Shown: piece by piece, positions 7,911-17,070 of the stretch
Layout of the letters: each line of letters starts with the position of its first letter
Position numbering within the stretch: position 1 is the stretch's first letter
NCBI RefSeq assembly: GCF_001299635.1
Contig: NZ_JRHN01000031.1
Coordinates: 62,001 to 126,000, forward strand
From: Clostridioides difficile
GTDB lineage: Bacteria > Bacillota > Clostridia > Peptostreptococcales > Peptostreptococcaceae
Direction of reading: 5' to 3'
DNA length: 64,000 bases
Position numbers and translations under genes: made by a program
Notes under the pieces: generated by a model
What the model was told of the DNA's origin: nothing
What the model saw: only the letters and a program-made list of their open reading frames with translations
Database searches by the model: none

Positions 7911-8777
7911 ATGGAATGGATAAATAAATTAAATCAAGCTATTACTTATATTGAAGATAATCTTGAAAGTGGAGTAGATTATGCAGAAGCAGCAAAAATC
8001 GCATGTTGTTCAACCTTTCATTTTCAACGAATGTTTTCATATATTGCAGATGTACCATTATCTGAATATATTAGACGAAGACGTATGACTAAAGCGGCAT
8101 TTGAACTACAGAATAGTAACATTAAAATTTTAGAACTATCAGAGAAATATGGTTATGATTCACCAACATCTTTTAATAGAGCTTTTCAAAATATACATGG
8201 CATTTCTCCGTCGGCAGCTAGGGCAAAGGGAGTTGTTTTAAAAGCATATCCTAAGATGACACTGAGTATTTATGTAAAAGGGAATGTAGAAATGCAATAT
8301 CGTATTGTAGAAAAGAAAGGATTTCGTATTGTTGGTATAAAAGAAAGTATGAATATGATTGTAGAAGAGTGTTTTGATAAAGTTCCTAAGTTGTGGGCTA
8401 AATCCATAAAAAATGGAACAATTGATAAACTTTCAGAATTGATAAATAACGAGCCTCAAGGATTGCTAGGAGTTAGTGTATGTACTAATGGTAAAGATTT
8501 AGATTACTATATTGCTGCTCCAACAGATAAGTCTGTATTAGAAAATACATATGAATACTATATACCATCAGGTACATGGGCAGTATTTGAATGTGTATCT
8601 CCAATGCCAAATGCTTTGGCAATACAAGAATTACAAAAAAGAATTATTACGGAATGGTTACCAAGCTCTGGATATGCATATGCTAATTTGCCAGATATTG
8701 AACTTTATCCTAATGGTAATGTCAATGCTCCTAATTATACTACAGAAGTTTGGATTCCAATTAGGAAACAACATTAA
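7911..8777 (+). CDS. AraC-family regulator with GyrI-like effector domain
   Basis: The N-terminal 105 residues carry two AraC helix-turn-helix units (AAKIACCSTFHFQRMF and ILELSEKYGYDSPTSFNRAF). The rest (about 120-288) is a GyrI-like/Rob-type small-molecule binding domain ending in ELYPNGN..YTTEVWIPI. The domain order (DNA-binding first) is that of the SoxS-GyrI fusions linked to multidrug or stress responses. GGAGGT precedes the ATG. No target gene is next to it; the following genes belong to a separate operon. Confidence 0.9.
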   Translation: MEWINKLNQAITYIEDNLESGVDYAEAAKIACCSTFHFQRMFSYIADVPLSEYIRRRRMTKAAFELQNSNIKILELSEKYGYDSPTSFNRAFQNIHGISPSAARAKGVVLKAYPKMTLSIYVKGNVEMQYRIVEKKGFRIVGIKESMNMIVEECFDKVPKLWAKSIKNGTIDKLSELINNEPQGLLGVSVCTNGKDLDYYIAAPTDKSVLENTYEYYIPSGTWAVFECVSPMPNALAIQELQKRIITEWLPSSGYAYANLPDIELYPNGNVNAPNYTTEVWIPIRKQH

Positions 8778-8807
8778 AGTTAATTAATAACATAATATTT
8801 TAAAATT

Positions 8808-8838
8808 GCAGACTTAAAAAGGTCTGTTATTTTTTTTG
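8808..8838 (+). terminator. Short intrinsic terminator
   Basis: CAGAC (8809-8813) pairs with GTCTG (8822-8826), followed by TTATTTTTTTT. The stem is short, but the position just after the AraC gene fits. Confidence 0.5.
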
Positions 8839-8847
8839 AATAAATGG

Positions 8848-8902
8848 AAAGTAAACTTTACATAAGAGAAAAATAGTTGTATAATTATGGAAAGTAGACT
8901 TT
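8848..8902 (+). promoter_or_regulatory. Promoter with duplicated palindromic operator for the XRE/membrane-protein operon
   Basis: The -35 TTTACA (8857-8862), a 17-base spacer and -10 TATAAT (8880-8885) form a strong housekeeping promoter. Two palindromes, AAAGTAAACTTT (8848-8859) and AAAGTAGACTTT (8891-8902), lie 43 bases apart. The first overlaps the -35 and the second the expected transcription start. This is the layout of autorepression by the helix-turn-helix protein encoded next. Confidence 0.75.
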
Positions 8903-8931
8903 ACATTAATGAGATATTAAAGGAGAAAAAG

Positions 8932-9129
8932 GTGAAAAATAGATTAGAAGAAATAAGAAAAAAGAGAGGTATAAGGCAAGAAGAACTAGCATCTGCTTTG
9001 CAAGTATCAAGACAAACTATAGGTTCATTAGAAAATGGTAGATATAATCCTTCTATCATATTAGCTTTTAAGATAGCAAGATATTTTGATATGAATATTG
9101 AAGAAATATTTATTTATGAGGAGGAGTAA
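8932..9129 (+). CDS. Small XRE-family regulator, 65 residues
   Basis: I choose the GTG at 8932, six bases after AGGAG. The in-frame ATG at 8887 overlaps the operator and transcription start and cannot be used from that promoter. The protein is essentially one Cro/C1 helix-turn-helix (RKKRGIRQEELASALQVSRQTIGSLENGRYNPS..LAFKIARYF). It is followed two bases later by a membrane protein gene. The pairing of a tiny XRE regulator with a small membrane protein is common in Firmicutes; the signal is unknown. Confidence 0.88.
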   Translation: MKNRLEEIRKKRGIRQEELASALQVSRQTIGSLENGRYNPSIILAFKIARYFDMNIEEIFIYEEE

Positions 9130-9131
9130 AA

Positions 9132-9575
9132 ATGAAAAAGAGCAGATTATACATTGGAGTTGGATATTTTGTTTGTGGAATTCTACTTGTTTTATTGGCT
9201 ATATTTACAGAGTTTTCATTTGAGGCTTTAATTTGGGGATTATCTGGAGCTGCTTTAGGGCCTGGGGTATGTATGATTTTTCAATATATATATTGGAGTA
9301 AGCCAGAAAAATCTGTAGAATATGAAGAAAGGCTAGAGAATCAAAGAATAGAGATGAATGATGAAAGAAGAATTATGTTACGTGATAAATCTGGACGAAT
9401 TACTAACCAAATCATGTCTTATATTTTCGTAATTCTTATAGTTATTGTTTCTGTATTGAGAGTATTCTCTGTAATGATAATAAGTAAGTGGGTTTTAATT
9501 GTTCTTGGATTGCTTATTTTATTTCAATTTATTTGTGGGGTTGTTGTATATAATAAATTAGATAAAAAGTTATAA
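9132..9575 (+). CDS. Small integral membrane protein paired with XRE regulator
   Basis: The 147-residue protein has four predicted membrane segments (about residues 7-26, 30-50, 93-110 and 118-138). A charged cytoplasmic loop (PEKSVEYEERLENQRIEMNDERR) lies between segments two and three. It resembles the DUF2178-type proteins found next to XRE regulators. GAGGAGG overlaps the end of the preceding gene, so the two are translationally coupled. A role as sensor or anti-regulator is an inference. Confidence 0.75.
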   Translation: MKKSRLYIGVGYFVCGILLVLLAIFTEFSFEALIWGLSGAALGPGVCMIFQYIYWSKPEKSVEYEERLENQRIEMNDERRIMLRDKSGRITNQIMSYIFVILIVIVSVLRVFSVMIISKWVLIVLGLLILFQFICGVVVYNKLDKKL

Positions 9576-9657
9576 TACTAAGTATAAAATTATATAAAAG
9601 TAAATTAGCTTTAAAGTTTATATTAGGAGATGAATTTATATAATTGTATAAATTCTT

Positions 9658-9692
9658 AAAGCCACAAGTATTATGTATTGTGGCTTTTTTAT
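9658..9692 (+). terminator. Intrinsic terminator
   Basis: AAAGCCACAA (9658-9667) pairs with TTGTGGCTTT (9678-9687), followed by TTTAT. It closes the XRE/membrane-protein operon. Confidence 0.8.
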
Positions 9693-9769
9693 ATGGAACT
9701 CTATATGTTTTAAAGATAATTACTATAGTATACTTACTTATGAATGACTTTTAGATATTATAAAATAGA

Positions 9770-10117
9770 TTAATCTTCGTATAAATCACCACTATTTTCT
9801 TTATTCAGAGTTCCTTCTAATTCAATCATTAGAAATTTTGTAAGTTTTTTAACTACTGGTCTATGTATTGTATTTTGAGGAACAATGATAAATTCTCCTT
9901 CTTTAACTTCTGTCAACCCCTCTAAAGTTTCTAAATTAAATTTTCCTTCTATTACATAAAACAATTCGTCTGATTTTTCATGAACATGAAAATCTAGACT
10001 TCTGTTTGCTACTTGTACAACACTTAGTATGTTATTATTTATCTTTCCTAATTTTTTGTATACATACAGTTGCTCAATATTATTTACTTCTTCAATTATA
10101 TTAGTTTTTGATAACAT
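9770..10117 (-). CDS. Single-domain cupin protein
   Basis: The 115-residue protein is a small cupin: residues 42-100 carry LDFHVHEKSDELFYVIEGKFNLE and the second motif VPQNTIHRP, giving the usual His/Glu metal ligands. No substrate can be inferred. It is divergent from the LysR-type gene across a 130-base region with a perfect inverted repeat, so LysR control of this gene is likely. Confidence 0.85.
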   Translation of the reverse strand: MLSKTNIIEEVNNIEQLYVYKKLGKINNNILSVVQVANRSLDFHVHEKSDELFYVIEGKFNLETLEGLTEVKEGEFIIVPQNTIHRPVVKKLTKFLMIELEGTLNKENSGDLYED

Positions 10118-10195
10118 TAGAGTCTCCTTTAAATTTTATTTTGTTTGACTTTTACTATACCTGTATGTTAACATCAAATTTATTATTTGTGAAAT

Positions 10196-10219
10196 AGATT
10201 GATTTGATTGTATCAATCT
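10196..10219. promoter_or_regulatory. LysR-type operator candidate between cupin and lysR genes
   Basis: AGATTGAT, eight bases, then ATCAATCT form a perfect inverted repeat that includes a T-N11-A-like arrangement. It lies 29 bases upstream of the LysR start and 79 bases from the cupin start, the classic place for a divergent LysR target. Confidence 0.6.
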
Positions 10220-10247
10220 GATATTTAGATAATATGGAGGAATAGAT

Positions 10248-11123
10248 ATGGAATTAAAACATTTGAATACATTTTTAATACTTAGTAAAATTAAAAATTT
10301 TACTAAAACTGCTGAATATTTGAACTATGCACAATCAAATATTACAGCTCATATACAACAATTAGAAAAAGAATTGGATGTACGTCTCTTTGAACGTATA
10401 GGAAAAAGTGTAGCATTGACTAGAGAAGGTGAGAAGTTGCTTCCATATGCTGAAAAGATGCTTTTATTGTCATCAGATATAGAAAAAATGTATAAAGAGA
10501 AAGATAATTATGGGCGTATTGTTATTGGAGCATCAGAATCTATTTGTATTTTTAAGTTACCTGAGATTATAAAAATATATAAAGAGAAATATCCAGATGT
10601 TGACCTTTTTATAAAAACTCTAGATTCTTCTGATTTTGTTCCTTTACTTGCAGATAATACTATTGATATAGCATTTATACTTGATTTACCTATAAATGAT
10701 AAATCTGCTATTTCTGTATTAAAAAATGAGGAGCCTATCTGTGTATTATCAGTTCCAGAAAGTGATGTAGCCTTAAAAGAAAAGGTGTATATTCAGGACT
10801 TTCAAAATGTTCCATTCATTTTGACAGGAAAGAGTTGTTGTTATAGAAATCTGTTTGAAAAAGAGCTGTCTGAATCATCTATAGCACCTAAAATAGTTCT
10901 TGAAACTGGAAGTATTCAGGTAATTAAACAAACAGTACTTAGTGGACTTGGATTGTGTCTTCTTCCAGAGCTTGCAGTGGAGAAGGAATTAGAAAAACAT
11001 GAGTTGATTAAGATTCCATTTAATACCAACTATAATATTTATTCACAATTAATCTACCATAAAGATAAGTGGCTTTCTAAGAATCTTTGTGATTTTATTT
11101 CTATAGTTAAAGAAACATACTAG
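10248..11123 (+). CDS. LysR-family transcriptional regulator
   Basis: The 291-residue protein has the standard winged helix at residues 1-60 (LNTFLILSKIKNFTKTAEYLNYAQSNITAHIQQLE) and a periplasmic-binding-like effector domain from about 90 to 290. ATGGAGGA precedes the start. The divergent cupin gene is the probable target, through the inverted repeat between them. The effector is unknown. Confidence 0.92.
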   Translation: MELKHLNTFLILSKIKNFTKTAEYLNYAQSNITAHIQQLEKELDVRLFERIGKSVALTREGEKLLPYAEKMLLLSSDIEKMYKEKDNYGRIVIGASESICIFKLPEIIKIYKEKYPDVDLFIKTLDSSDFVPLLADNTIDIAFILDLPINDKSAISVLKNEEPICVLSVPESDVALKEKVYIQDFQNVPFILTGKSCCYRNLFEKELSESSIAPKIVLETGSIQVIKQTVLSGLGLCLLPELAVEKELEKHELIKIPFNTNYNIYSQLIYHKDKWLSKNLCDFISIVKETY

Positions 11124-11214
11124 ATTATTTTAAAACTATTTAATATATTAATGTATTTTGGTTAATAAAGTAATTTAAAATTCAATAAGTATCAATATAA
11201 AATTATGATGTCAA

Positions 11215-11259
11215 AAAATAAAAAAGCCCCTAATCTATTGAATAAATAGCTTTAGGAGT
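11215..11259 (-). terminator. Terminator for tRNA-Leu (minus strand)
   Basis: Read on the minus strand, CTCCTAA pairs with TTAGGGG (one G-T wobble), followed by CTTTTTTATTTTTTG. It lies immediately 3' of the tRNA. Confidence 0.6.
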
Positions 11260-11265
11260 TCTTAA

Positions 11266-11353
11266 TGGTGCCCGAGGCCGGACTCGAACCGGCACGGAGT
11301 ATTAGTCCGGTGGATTTTGAGTCCACTGCGTCTACCAATTCCACCACTCGGGC
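11266..11353 (-). tRNA. tRNA-Leu (anticodon CAA)
   Basis: On the minus strand an 88-base cloverleaf begins GCCCGAG and ends CTCGGGCACCA, with CCA encoded. The anticodon loop CTCAAAA gives anticodon CAA (Leu UUG). The T-arm contains GGTTCGAGTCC, and a long variable arm typical of class II tRNAs is present (CGGACTAATACTCCG). Confidence 0.96.
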
Positions 11354-11504
11354 ATGTCATGTATATTATTATAGCAAAAAAATATATTGTTTGCAACATA
11401 TTTAATTTTAATATACTATTATTATTATGGGAATATTAAATAACAGTATATTGGTATATAATATATATGTTAGAAAAATAGATAATTTTTAGGAGTGATA
11501 TAAT

Positions 11505-14153
11505 TTGGAAAAAAAATTAATTATAATAGATGGAAATTCAATAATAAATAGGGCTTTTTATGCTCTTCCAGAAATGAATAATAAAGAAGGTCTAAAGACC
11601 AATGCTATATATGGTTTTACAACAATGCTATTTAAAATGATTGATATATATAAACCAACACATATAAGTGTAGCTTTTGACAGGAAAGCACCTACATTTA
11701 GACATCTAGAATATAAAGAATATAAGGCTGGAAGAAAGGGAATGCCAGATGAATTGGCAGAGCAATTACAGCCATTAAAAGATCTTTTAGATAAATTTAA
11801 AATAAACAGATTAGAAATAGATGGTTATGAAGCAGATGATATTATAGGTACTGTTTCTAAAAAGGCAGAAGAAAATGGATATAAGGTATACATAGTAACT
11901 GGAGATAAAGATGCTATTCAGCTTGCTTCAGATAATACAACTACTCTTATAACAAAAAAAGGAGTTGGAGAAGTAGAAGAATACAACTTTAATTCTGTGA
12001 TTGAAAAGTACGAGATGACTCCAACACAGTTTATAGATTTAAAAGGTCTTATGGGAGATAAGTCAGATAATATACCTGGAGTACCTGGAATAGGTGAAAA
12101 AACAGGTATAAAACTTATAAAGGAGTTCTCTAGTATAGAGAACTTAATAGATAATACAGAGAAGCTTAAAGGTAGTGTAAAAAAGAAAATAGAAGAAAAT
12201 AAAGAACTTGCTATTCAAAGTAAAAGACTAGCAACTATTATAAGAGATGTACCAATAGAAGTAAATTTAGACAGTATGATTTTTGGTGATTACGATAAAG
12301 ATGAGCTTTTAGATAAATTTAGATATTTTGGATTTACAAGTCTCTTATCAAGATTGGTTGATTTGGTTGATTCAAATGATACAGAGCAAGTAGAAGAAAA
12401 AATAGAAATATTAAAATTGAAAGAGATAGACAAATTTATAGATGAAGTGAAGGAAAAAGGACAAGTTATTTTAAAAACTGTTAGAGGACAAGGTAATATA
12501 CTTGAAAAAAATATAATATATATCTTTATAAGTGTAGATGGAGAAAAAATATATTATATAGATTCAGATGAAATAACAAAATTAGATAGTATACTTTCAA
12601 ATAACGAAATTAAAAAATATGGATATAATTTAAAAGATGATTATATATCTCTAAAACCATATAATATAAACTTGGGAAATATGTATTTTGATATAACAAT
12701 AGCTGAGTATTTAATAGATTCAACTTCATCTACTTCATATGATTGTGGTGCAATAGCTATGAAGTACTTATCAAAAAAGGTTAAATCAAAAGAAGAGTTA
12801 TTAGGCAAAGGAGTTAAATCTAAAAACTATGAGGATTTAGAATTTGAGGATTTAGCTGAGTACATGGGTCAAATAATATGCACAGTAAAAGAAACAGTGC
12901 CTATGATGGAAAGAAGTCTAATAGATATGAGTATGGATGGTCTTTTTTATCATGTAGAGATGCCTTTAGTAGAAGTTTTAGGGCATATGGAGTATGAAGG
13001 CATAAAAGTAGATAAAAGTATCCTAGATGAATTGAGTGTTGAGTTTAAAGAAATAATAGCTACATTAGAAAAGGAAATCTATGAATTATCTGGAGAGCCA
13101 TTCAATATAAATTCACCAAAACAACTAGGTGTCATATTATTTGAAAAATTAGAGCTTCCAGTAATCAAAAAAACTAAGACTGGATACTCTACTAATGCAG
13201 ATGTTTTAGAAAAATTAAGGGATAAACATCTAATAATAGATAAGATAACTGAGTATAGACAAATAGTAAAGCTAAACTCTACTTATGTTGAAGGACTTTT
13301 AAATATAATAAATCCAGAGAGTAATAGGATTCATTCATCATTTAATCAAACAATAACAACTACAGGAAGAATTTCATCCACAGAACCAAATCTTCAAAAT
13401 ATACCTATAAAAATGGAAATGGGTAGAAAAATAAGAAAAGTGTTCATTGCGGATGATAATTGTAAGTTGGTTGATGCCGATTACTCACAGGTAGAACTTA
13501 GAGTTCTTGCACATATGAGCCAAGATGAAAATATGATAGAAGCATTTAAACACAATGAAGACATTCATACTAAGACAGCTTCACAAGTTTTCAATGTTCC
13601 TATGGAAAGTGTCACTAGTGAACTGAGAGGTGCAGCTAAAGCAGTAAACTTTGGGATTATATATGGCAAAAGTGATTTTGGATTGGCTGATGATTTAAAT
13701 ATACCTGTGCCAAAAGCAAAAGAGTACATTGAAAGTTATTTTGCTAAATACCATAAAATAAAAGAATTTATGGATATGACAATAGAAAAGGCTAGTGAAG
13801 ATGGATATGCTGTAACAATTTTAAACAGAAGAAGATATATACCAGAAATAAAATCAAGTAATTTTATGGAGAGAAACAGAGGAAAAAGATTTGCGATGAA
13901 TGCACCAATACAAGGAAGTGCAGCAGATATAATAAAAATTGCAATGATAAATGTTCATAAAAAGTTGGAAGATAATAATTTAAAATCAAAACTTATACTA
14001 CAAGTTCACGATGAATTGATAGTTGAAGCAATTGATGATGAAATAGAGATAGTTAAGAAGATAGTAAAAGAGGAAATGGAAAATGCTGTAAGTATGGATG
14101 TTCACTTAGATGTAGATTTAAATGTCGGTAGTTCTTGGTATGAGACAAAGTAG
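11505..14153 (+). CDS. polA: DNA polymerase I
   Basis: The 882-residue protein has an N-terminal 5' nuclease (IIDGNSIINRAFYAL; YEADDIIGT; GLMGDKSDNIPGVPGIG), a middle 3'-5' exonuclease-like domain (about 300-480) that appears to lack the usual catalytic acidic motifs, and a family A polymerase domain (VDADYSQVELRVLAHMS; RGAAKAVNFGIIYG; LQVHDELIVEA). It fills gaps and removes RNA primers. The start is TTG, 5 bases after GGAGTGAT. coaE begins 8 bases after the stop, the conserved Firmicute order. Confidence 0.97.
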   Translation: MEKKLIIIDGNSIINRAFYALPEMNNKEGLKTNAIYGFTTMLFKMIDIYKPTHISVAFDRKAPTFRHLEYKEYKAGRKGMPDELAEQLQPLKDLLDKFKINRLEIDGYEADDIIGTVSKKAEENGYKVYIVTGDKDAIQLASDNTTTLITKKGVGEVEEYNFNSVIEKYEMTPTQFIDLKGLMGDKSDNIPGVPGIGEKTGIKLIKEFSSIENLIDNTEKLKGSVKKKIEENKELAIQSKRLATIIRDVPIEVNLDSMIFGDYDKDELLDKFRYFGFTSLLSRLVDLVDSNDTEQVEEKIEILKLKEIDKFIDEVKEKGQVILKTVRGQGNILEKNIIYIFISVDGEKIYYIDSDEITKLDSILSNNEIKKYGYNLKDDYISLKPYNINLGNMYFDITIAEYLIDSTSSTSYDCGAIAMKYLSKKVKSKEELLGKGVKSKNYEDLEFEDLAEYMGQIICTVKETVPMMERSLIDMSMDGLFYHVEMPLVEVLGHMEYEGIKVDKSILDELSVEFKEIIATLEKEIYELSGEPFNINSPKQLGVILFEKLELPVIKKTKTGYSTNADVLEKLRDKHLIIDKITEYRQIVKLNSTYVEGLLNIINPESNRIHSSFNQTITTTGRISSTEPNLQNIPIKMEMGRKIRKVFIADDNCKLVDADYSQVELRVLAHMSQDENMIEAFKHNEDIHTKTASQVFNVPMESVTSELRGAAKAVNFGIIYGKSDFGLADDLNIPVPKAKEYIESYFAKYHKIKEFMDMTIEKASEDGYAVTILNRRRYIPEIKSSNFMERNRGKRFAMNAPIQGSAADIIKIAMINVHKKLEDNNLKSKLILQVHDELIVEAIDDEIEIVKKIVKEEMENAVSMDVHLDVDLNVGSSWYETK

Positions 14154-14161
14154 GTGATTTT

Positions 14162-14764
14162 ATGTTGATATTAGGACTTACAGGAGGAATAGGCTGTGGA
14201 AAAAGCAGCCTATCAAATATATTCAGAAACCTTAATATTTCTATAGTGGATGCAGATATTATATCTAGAAAAATATTTGAAGATAAGATACTATTAAAAA
14301 AAGTATTTGATTGTTTTGGGCAAAATGTAAAAAATGATGATGGAACATTAAATAGAAAAGCTCTTGGAAGAATCGTTTTTAATGATGAAGAAAAACTTAG
14401 AGAGCTAAATAATTTGACTCATCCACGAATAAGAGAAAAAATAATGAGTGAAATAGATGAAGTAAGAAAAAAAGGCGAAAGTATAGTGATTTTGGATGCG
14501 GCCATATTGGTAGAAAGTGGATTTCTAGAGATGGTTGACAAGCTATTAGTAGTTACTTGTAAACAAGAAGTGCAAATTAGCAGAATAAAGAATAGAGATA
14601 ATTGTAGTGAACAAGAAGCAATTAGTAGGATAAATTCACAAATGAGTCAGGAAGAAAAATCCAAATATGGTGATTATATAATAGATAATTCGGGAACAAT
14701 AACTGAATTAGAAAGTAAAGCACACAAATTTATTGAGTACATGAAGGAGAATTGGCGTGAATAG
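14162..14764 (+). CDS. coaE: Dephospho-CoA kinase
   Basis: The final step of coenzyme A synthesis: ATP-dependent phosphorylation of the 3'-OH of dephospho-CoA. The P-loop GLTGGIGCGKSS is at residues 5-16, DAD at about 31, and a typical length of 200 residues. It is co-transcribed with polA and overlaps the next gene by 8 bases. Confidence 0.96.
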   Translation: MLILGLTGGIGCGKSSLSNIFRNLNISIVDADIISRKIFEDKILLKKVFDCFGQNVKNDDGTLNRKALGRIVFNDEEKLRELNNLTHPRIREKIMSEIDEVRKKGESIVILDAAILVESGFLEMVDKLLVVTCKQEVQISRIKNRDNCSEQEAISRINSQMSQEEKSKYGDYIIDNSGTITELESKAHKFIEYMKENWRE

Positions 14765-15311
14765 TAAGAAAGTATTGATTCTATCTATTTTTATAATCTT
14801 ATTTGGAACACTATTAATGGAAAGTAAAGTAATACATAAATTTTTATATCCAAAAAAATATTCAGAATATGTAGAAAAATATTCTAAGGAATTTAATTTA
14901 GATGAAAATATAGTTTACAGTGTTATAAAAGCTGAAAGTAAGTTTAATAGTTCTGCTGTTTCAAAAAAAGAAGCAAAGGGTTTAATGCAACTATTAGACA
15001 TAACTAGGGATTGGGGAGCAGATGAACTAAAGTTGAAAAATGTTGATATCTTTGACCCAGAGACTAATATAAGACTTGGTTGTTGGTACTTAAATAAATT
15101 ATACAAGGAATTTGGTAAATTAGACTTAGTAATAGCTGCATATAATGGTGGTTCAGGTAATGTGAAAAAGTGGTTAGAAAATAATGAATATAGTAAAGAT
15201 GGAGAAAATCTACATGACATACCTTTTGAACAAACTTCAAAGTATGTAGAAAAAGTGAAAAATAATTATAAACATTATAATAAGATATATGGCAAGAAAG
15301 GAAAAAACTAA
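14757..15311 (+). CDS. Lytic transglycosylase, SLT domain, membrane anchored
   Basis: A GTG start overlaps the end of coaE, with GGAG upstream. Residues 5-24 are a hydrophobic N-terminal anchor or signal. Residues about 40-175 form the goose-type SLT fold: VIKAESKFNSSAVS (catalytic Glu), KGLMQLL, NIRLGCWYL and AAYNGGSGNV. It cleaves peptidoglycan glycan strands at the outer surface. The 184-residue length is a minimal SLT enzyme. The next gene starts on its stop codon. Confidence 0.92.
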   Translation: MNSKKVLILSIFIILFGTLLMESKVIHKFLYPKKYSEYVEKYSKEFNLDENIVYSVIKAESKFNSSAVSKKEAKGLMQLLDITRDWGADELKLKNVDIFDPETNIRLGCWYLNKLYKEFGKLDLVIAAYNGGSGNVKKWLENNEYSKDGENLHDIPFEQTSKYVEKVKNNYKHYNKIYGKKGKN

Positions 15312-17029
15312 TGAAGAGAATAAAAGTCTTAACAGTTGTTTTAGCTATAACTCTTATGGTAGTTGGGTGTAGTAATACTAAAACAAAACAAAGTAGTAGT
15401 GATTCAAGTTTAAAAAGTCAAAGTTCTATAGATGCTAAGTATATAAACTTAACAATGGTAACTCCCAAAACTATAAATCCTATAACGAATACTGATAAGT
15501 CTGTTGGTTATATAATGAATTTAGTTTATGATGGTTTATTTACTATAGATGAGAACTATAATGTAACTCCTCAACTAGTTAAAGAGTATAATATAGCTCA
15601 AGATGGAATGAGTATAGATATAAAGTTAAAAGATGCAAAGTGGCATGATGGAAAAGCTGTTACTTCAAATGATGTAAATTATACTATTGGTTTAATTCAA
15701 AAAAGTGCAGATAGTCCATACAATGAATTTACTAAAAACATAGCTTCAGTGAATATTAAATCCGACAAAGATTTTACGATAAAATTTAAAGCTAGATATG
15801 CTTTTTCTATTGATAGTTTAATTTTTCCAATAGTATCTCAAAATCATTTAGATTCAAAAGATGCAAATGACAAAAATAATAATATGATAGGAAATGGGAA
15901 ATATAAAATAGAATCATATACAGAAAGAGAAGGAATGATTTTATCTGTAAATAAAGAGTATTATGAAGAAGTTCCAAAGACAATGAAGAATATAAAAGTA
16001 GGTATGGTTCCTAATGAAGATGCAAGAACATCTATGGTTATGGCTCTTGATAGTGATATAACTAATGTTACATTGAATGATTTGAGCAAGTTTCAAGAGA
16101 AAGAATTTAATATAACAAAATATCAAGGTAGAGATTATGAATGTATAGTATTTAATTATAATAATCCTTTTTTCAAAGATGTTAATTTCAGAAAAGCAAT
16201 TGCACATTCTATAAATAAAGATAGAATTATTAGTGAAGGATATATGGATGATGCTACTCCAGTTAATTTTCCACTTAATTCAAAATCAAAATACTATGAT
16301 AGTGAAATGAAAGCTTTAGAATTTAATAAAGATAAAGCAATAGAGTATCTTAATAAAGTAGAATATGCAAATATAAATTCAGTAAATCAAAATGATAATA
16401 AAGTAGATAAAAAACAAAAAAAAGTAACTAAAAAGAATACAAAGAAACTTACTCCTGAAGAAGAAGCAAAAGCTAAAAAAGAGGAAGAAGAAAGAGTTAA
16501 AAAGGAAGCTGAAGATAAAAAAAATAGAGAAAAAGAAGAAGTGAAGAAAAGACTTTCTGAAATGAATTTAAAAATTATAGTAAATAGAGATAATAGTGAA
16601 AGATTAAAAACTGCAAACATAATAAGTGAGAACTTAAAGGCTATAGGAATAAACAATACAATAAATCAGTTATCAGATAAAGACATGGAAAATGCTCTTA
16701 ATTCTAAAAACTATGATTTAGCATTGGTTGGATGGAAACTATCAAGTATACCAGATGCAAGTAGCATTATAGCAAGTAGTGGATATACTGATGATAGATT
16801 AAATGGATATATGTCTACACTTACAAGTTCTACATCTGAAATTGAAACAAAGAAAGCATACAAAGATGTACAGACATATGTAAAAGATAACGCAACATTT
16901 ATAAGTTTGGCTATCAGAAATAACTATATTGTAAGTAATAGTAGATTAAAAGGTAAAATTACTCCAAATGATTTTGATGTATATGAGGGAATATCTAATC
17001 TAGATATAAAATCTAGTGAATCAAATTAA
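15311..17029 (+). CDS. Extracellular solute-binding lipoprotein, family 5 (oligopeptide type), with charged insert
   Basis: The 572-residue protein begins with a lipoprotein signal (KVLTVVLAITLMVVGCSN; lipobox VVGC, Cys20) and has the family 5 core (MTPKTINPITN; AKWHDGKAVTSNDV; NFRKAIAHSINKDRII). No permease or ATPase genes are adjacent, so it is an orphan receptor following the transglycosylase. Residues about 355-418 are an inserted Lys/Glu-rich, probably helical segment (KKQKKVTKKNTKK, EEEAKAKKEEEERVKK) not usual for the family. The ligand is unknown. Confidence 0.88.
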   Translation: MKRIKVLTVVLAITLMVVGCSNTKTKQSSSDSSLKSQSSIDAKYINLTMVTPKTINPITNTDKSVGYIMNLVYDGLFTIDENYNVTPQLVKEYNIAQDGMSIDIKLKDAKWHDGKAVTSNDVNYTIGLIQKSADSPYNEFTKNIASVNIKSDKDFTIKFKARYAFSIDSLIFPIVSQNHLDSKDANDKNNNMIGNGKYKIESYTEREGMILSVNKEYYEEVPKTMKNIKVGMVPNEDARTSMVMALDSDITNVTLNDLSKFQEKEFNITKYQGRDYECIVFNYNNPFFKDVNFRKAIAHSINKDRIISEGYMDDATPVNFPLNSKSKYYDSEMKALEFNKDKAIEYLNKVEYANINSVNQNDNKVDKKQKKVTKKNTKKLTPEEEAKAKKEEEERVKKEAEDKKNREKEEVKKRLSEMNLKIIVNRDNSERLKTANIISENLKAIGINNTINQLSDKDMENALNSKNYDLALVGWKLSSIPDASSIIASSGYTDDRLNGYMSTLTSSTSEIETKKAYKDVQTYVKDNATFISLAIRNNYIVSNSRLKGKITPNDFDVYEGISNLDIKSSESN

Positions 17030-17070
17030 ATGATTAATTAGTATTTAAAAAGTCAAAACTATATGATAAA

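Noticed and set aside
8551-8787. A 78-codon plus-strand frame inside the AraC gene
   Set aside because: Overlaps the GyrI-like domain in another frame, with no ribosome binding site and no recognisable product.
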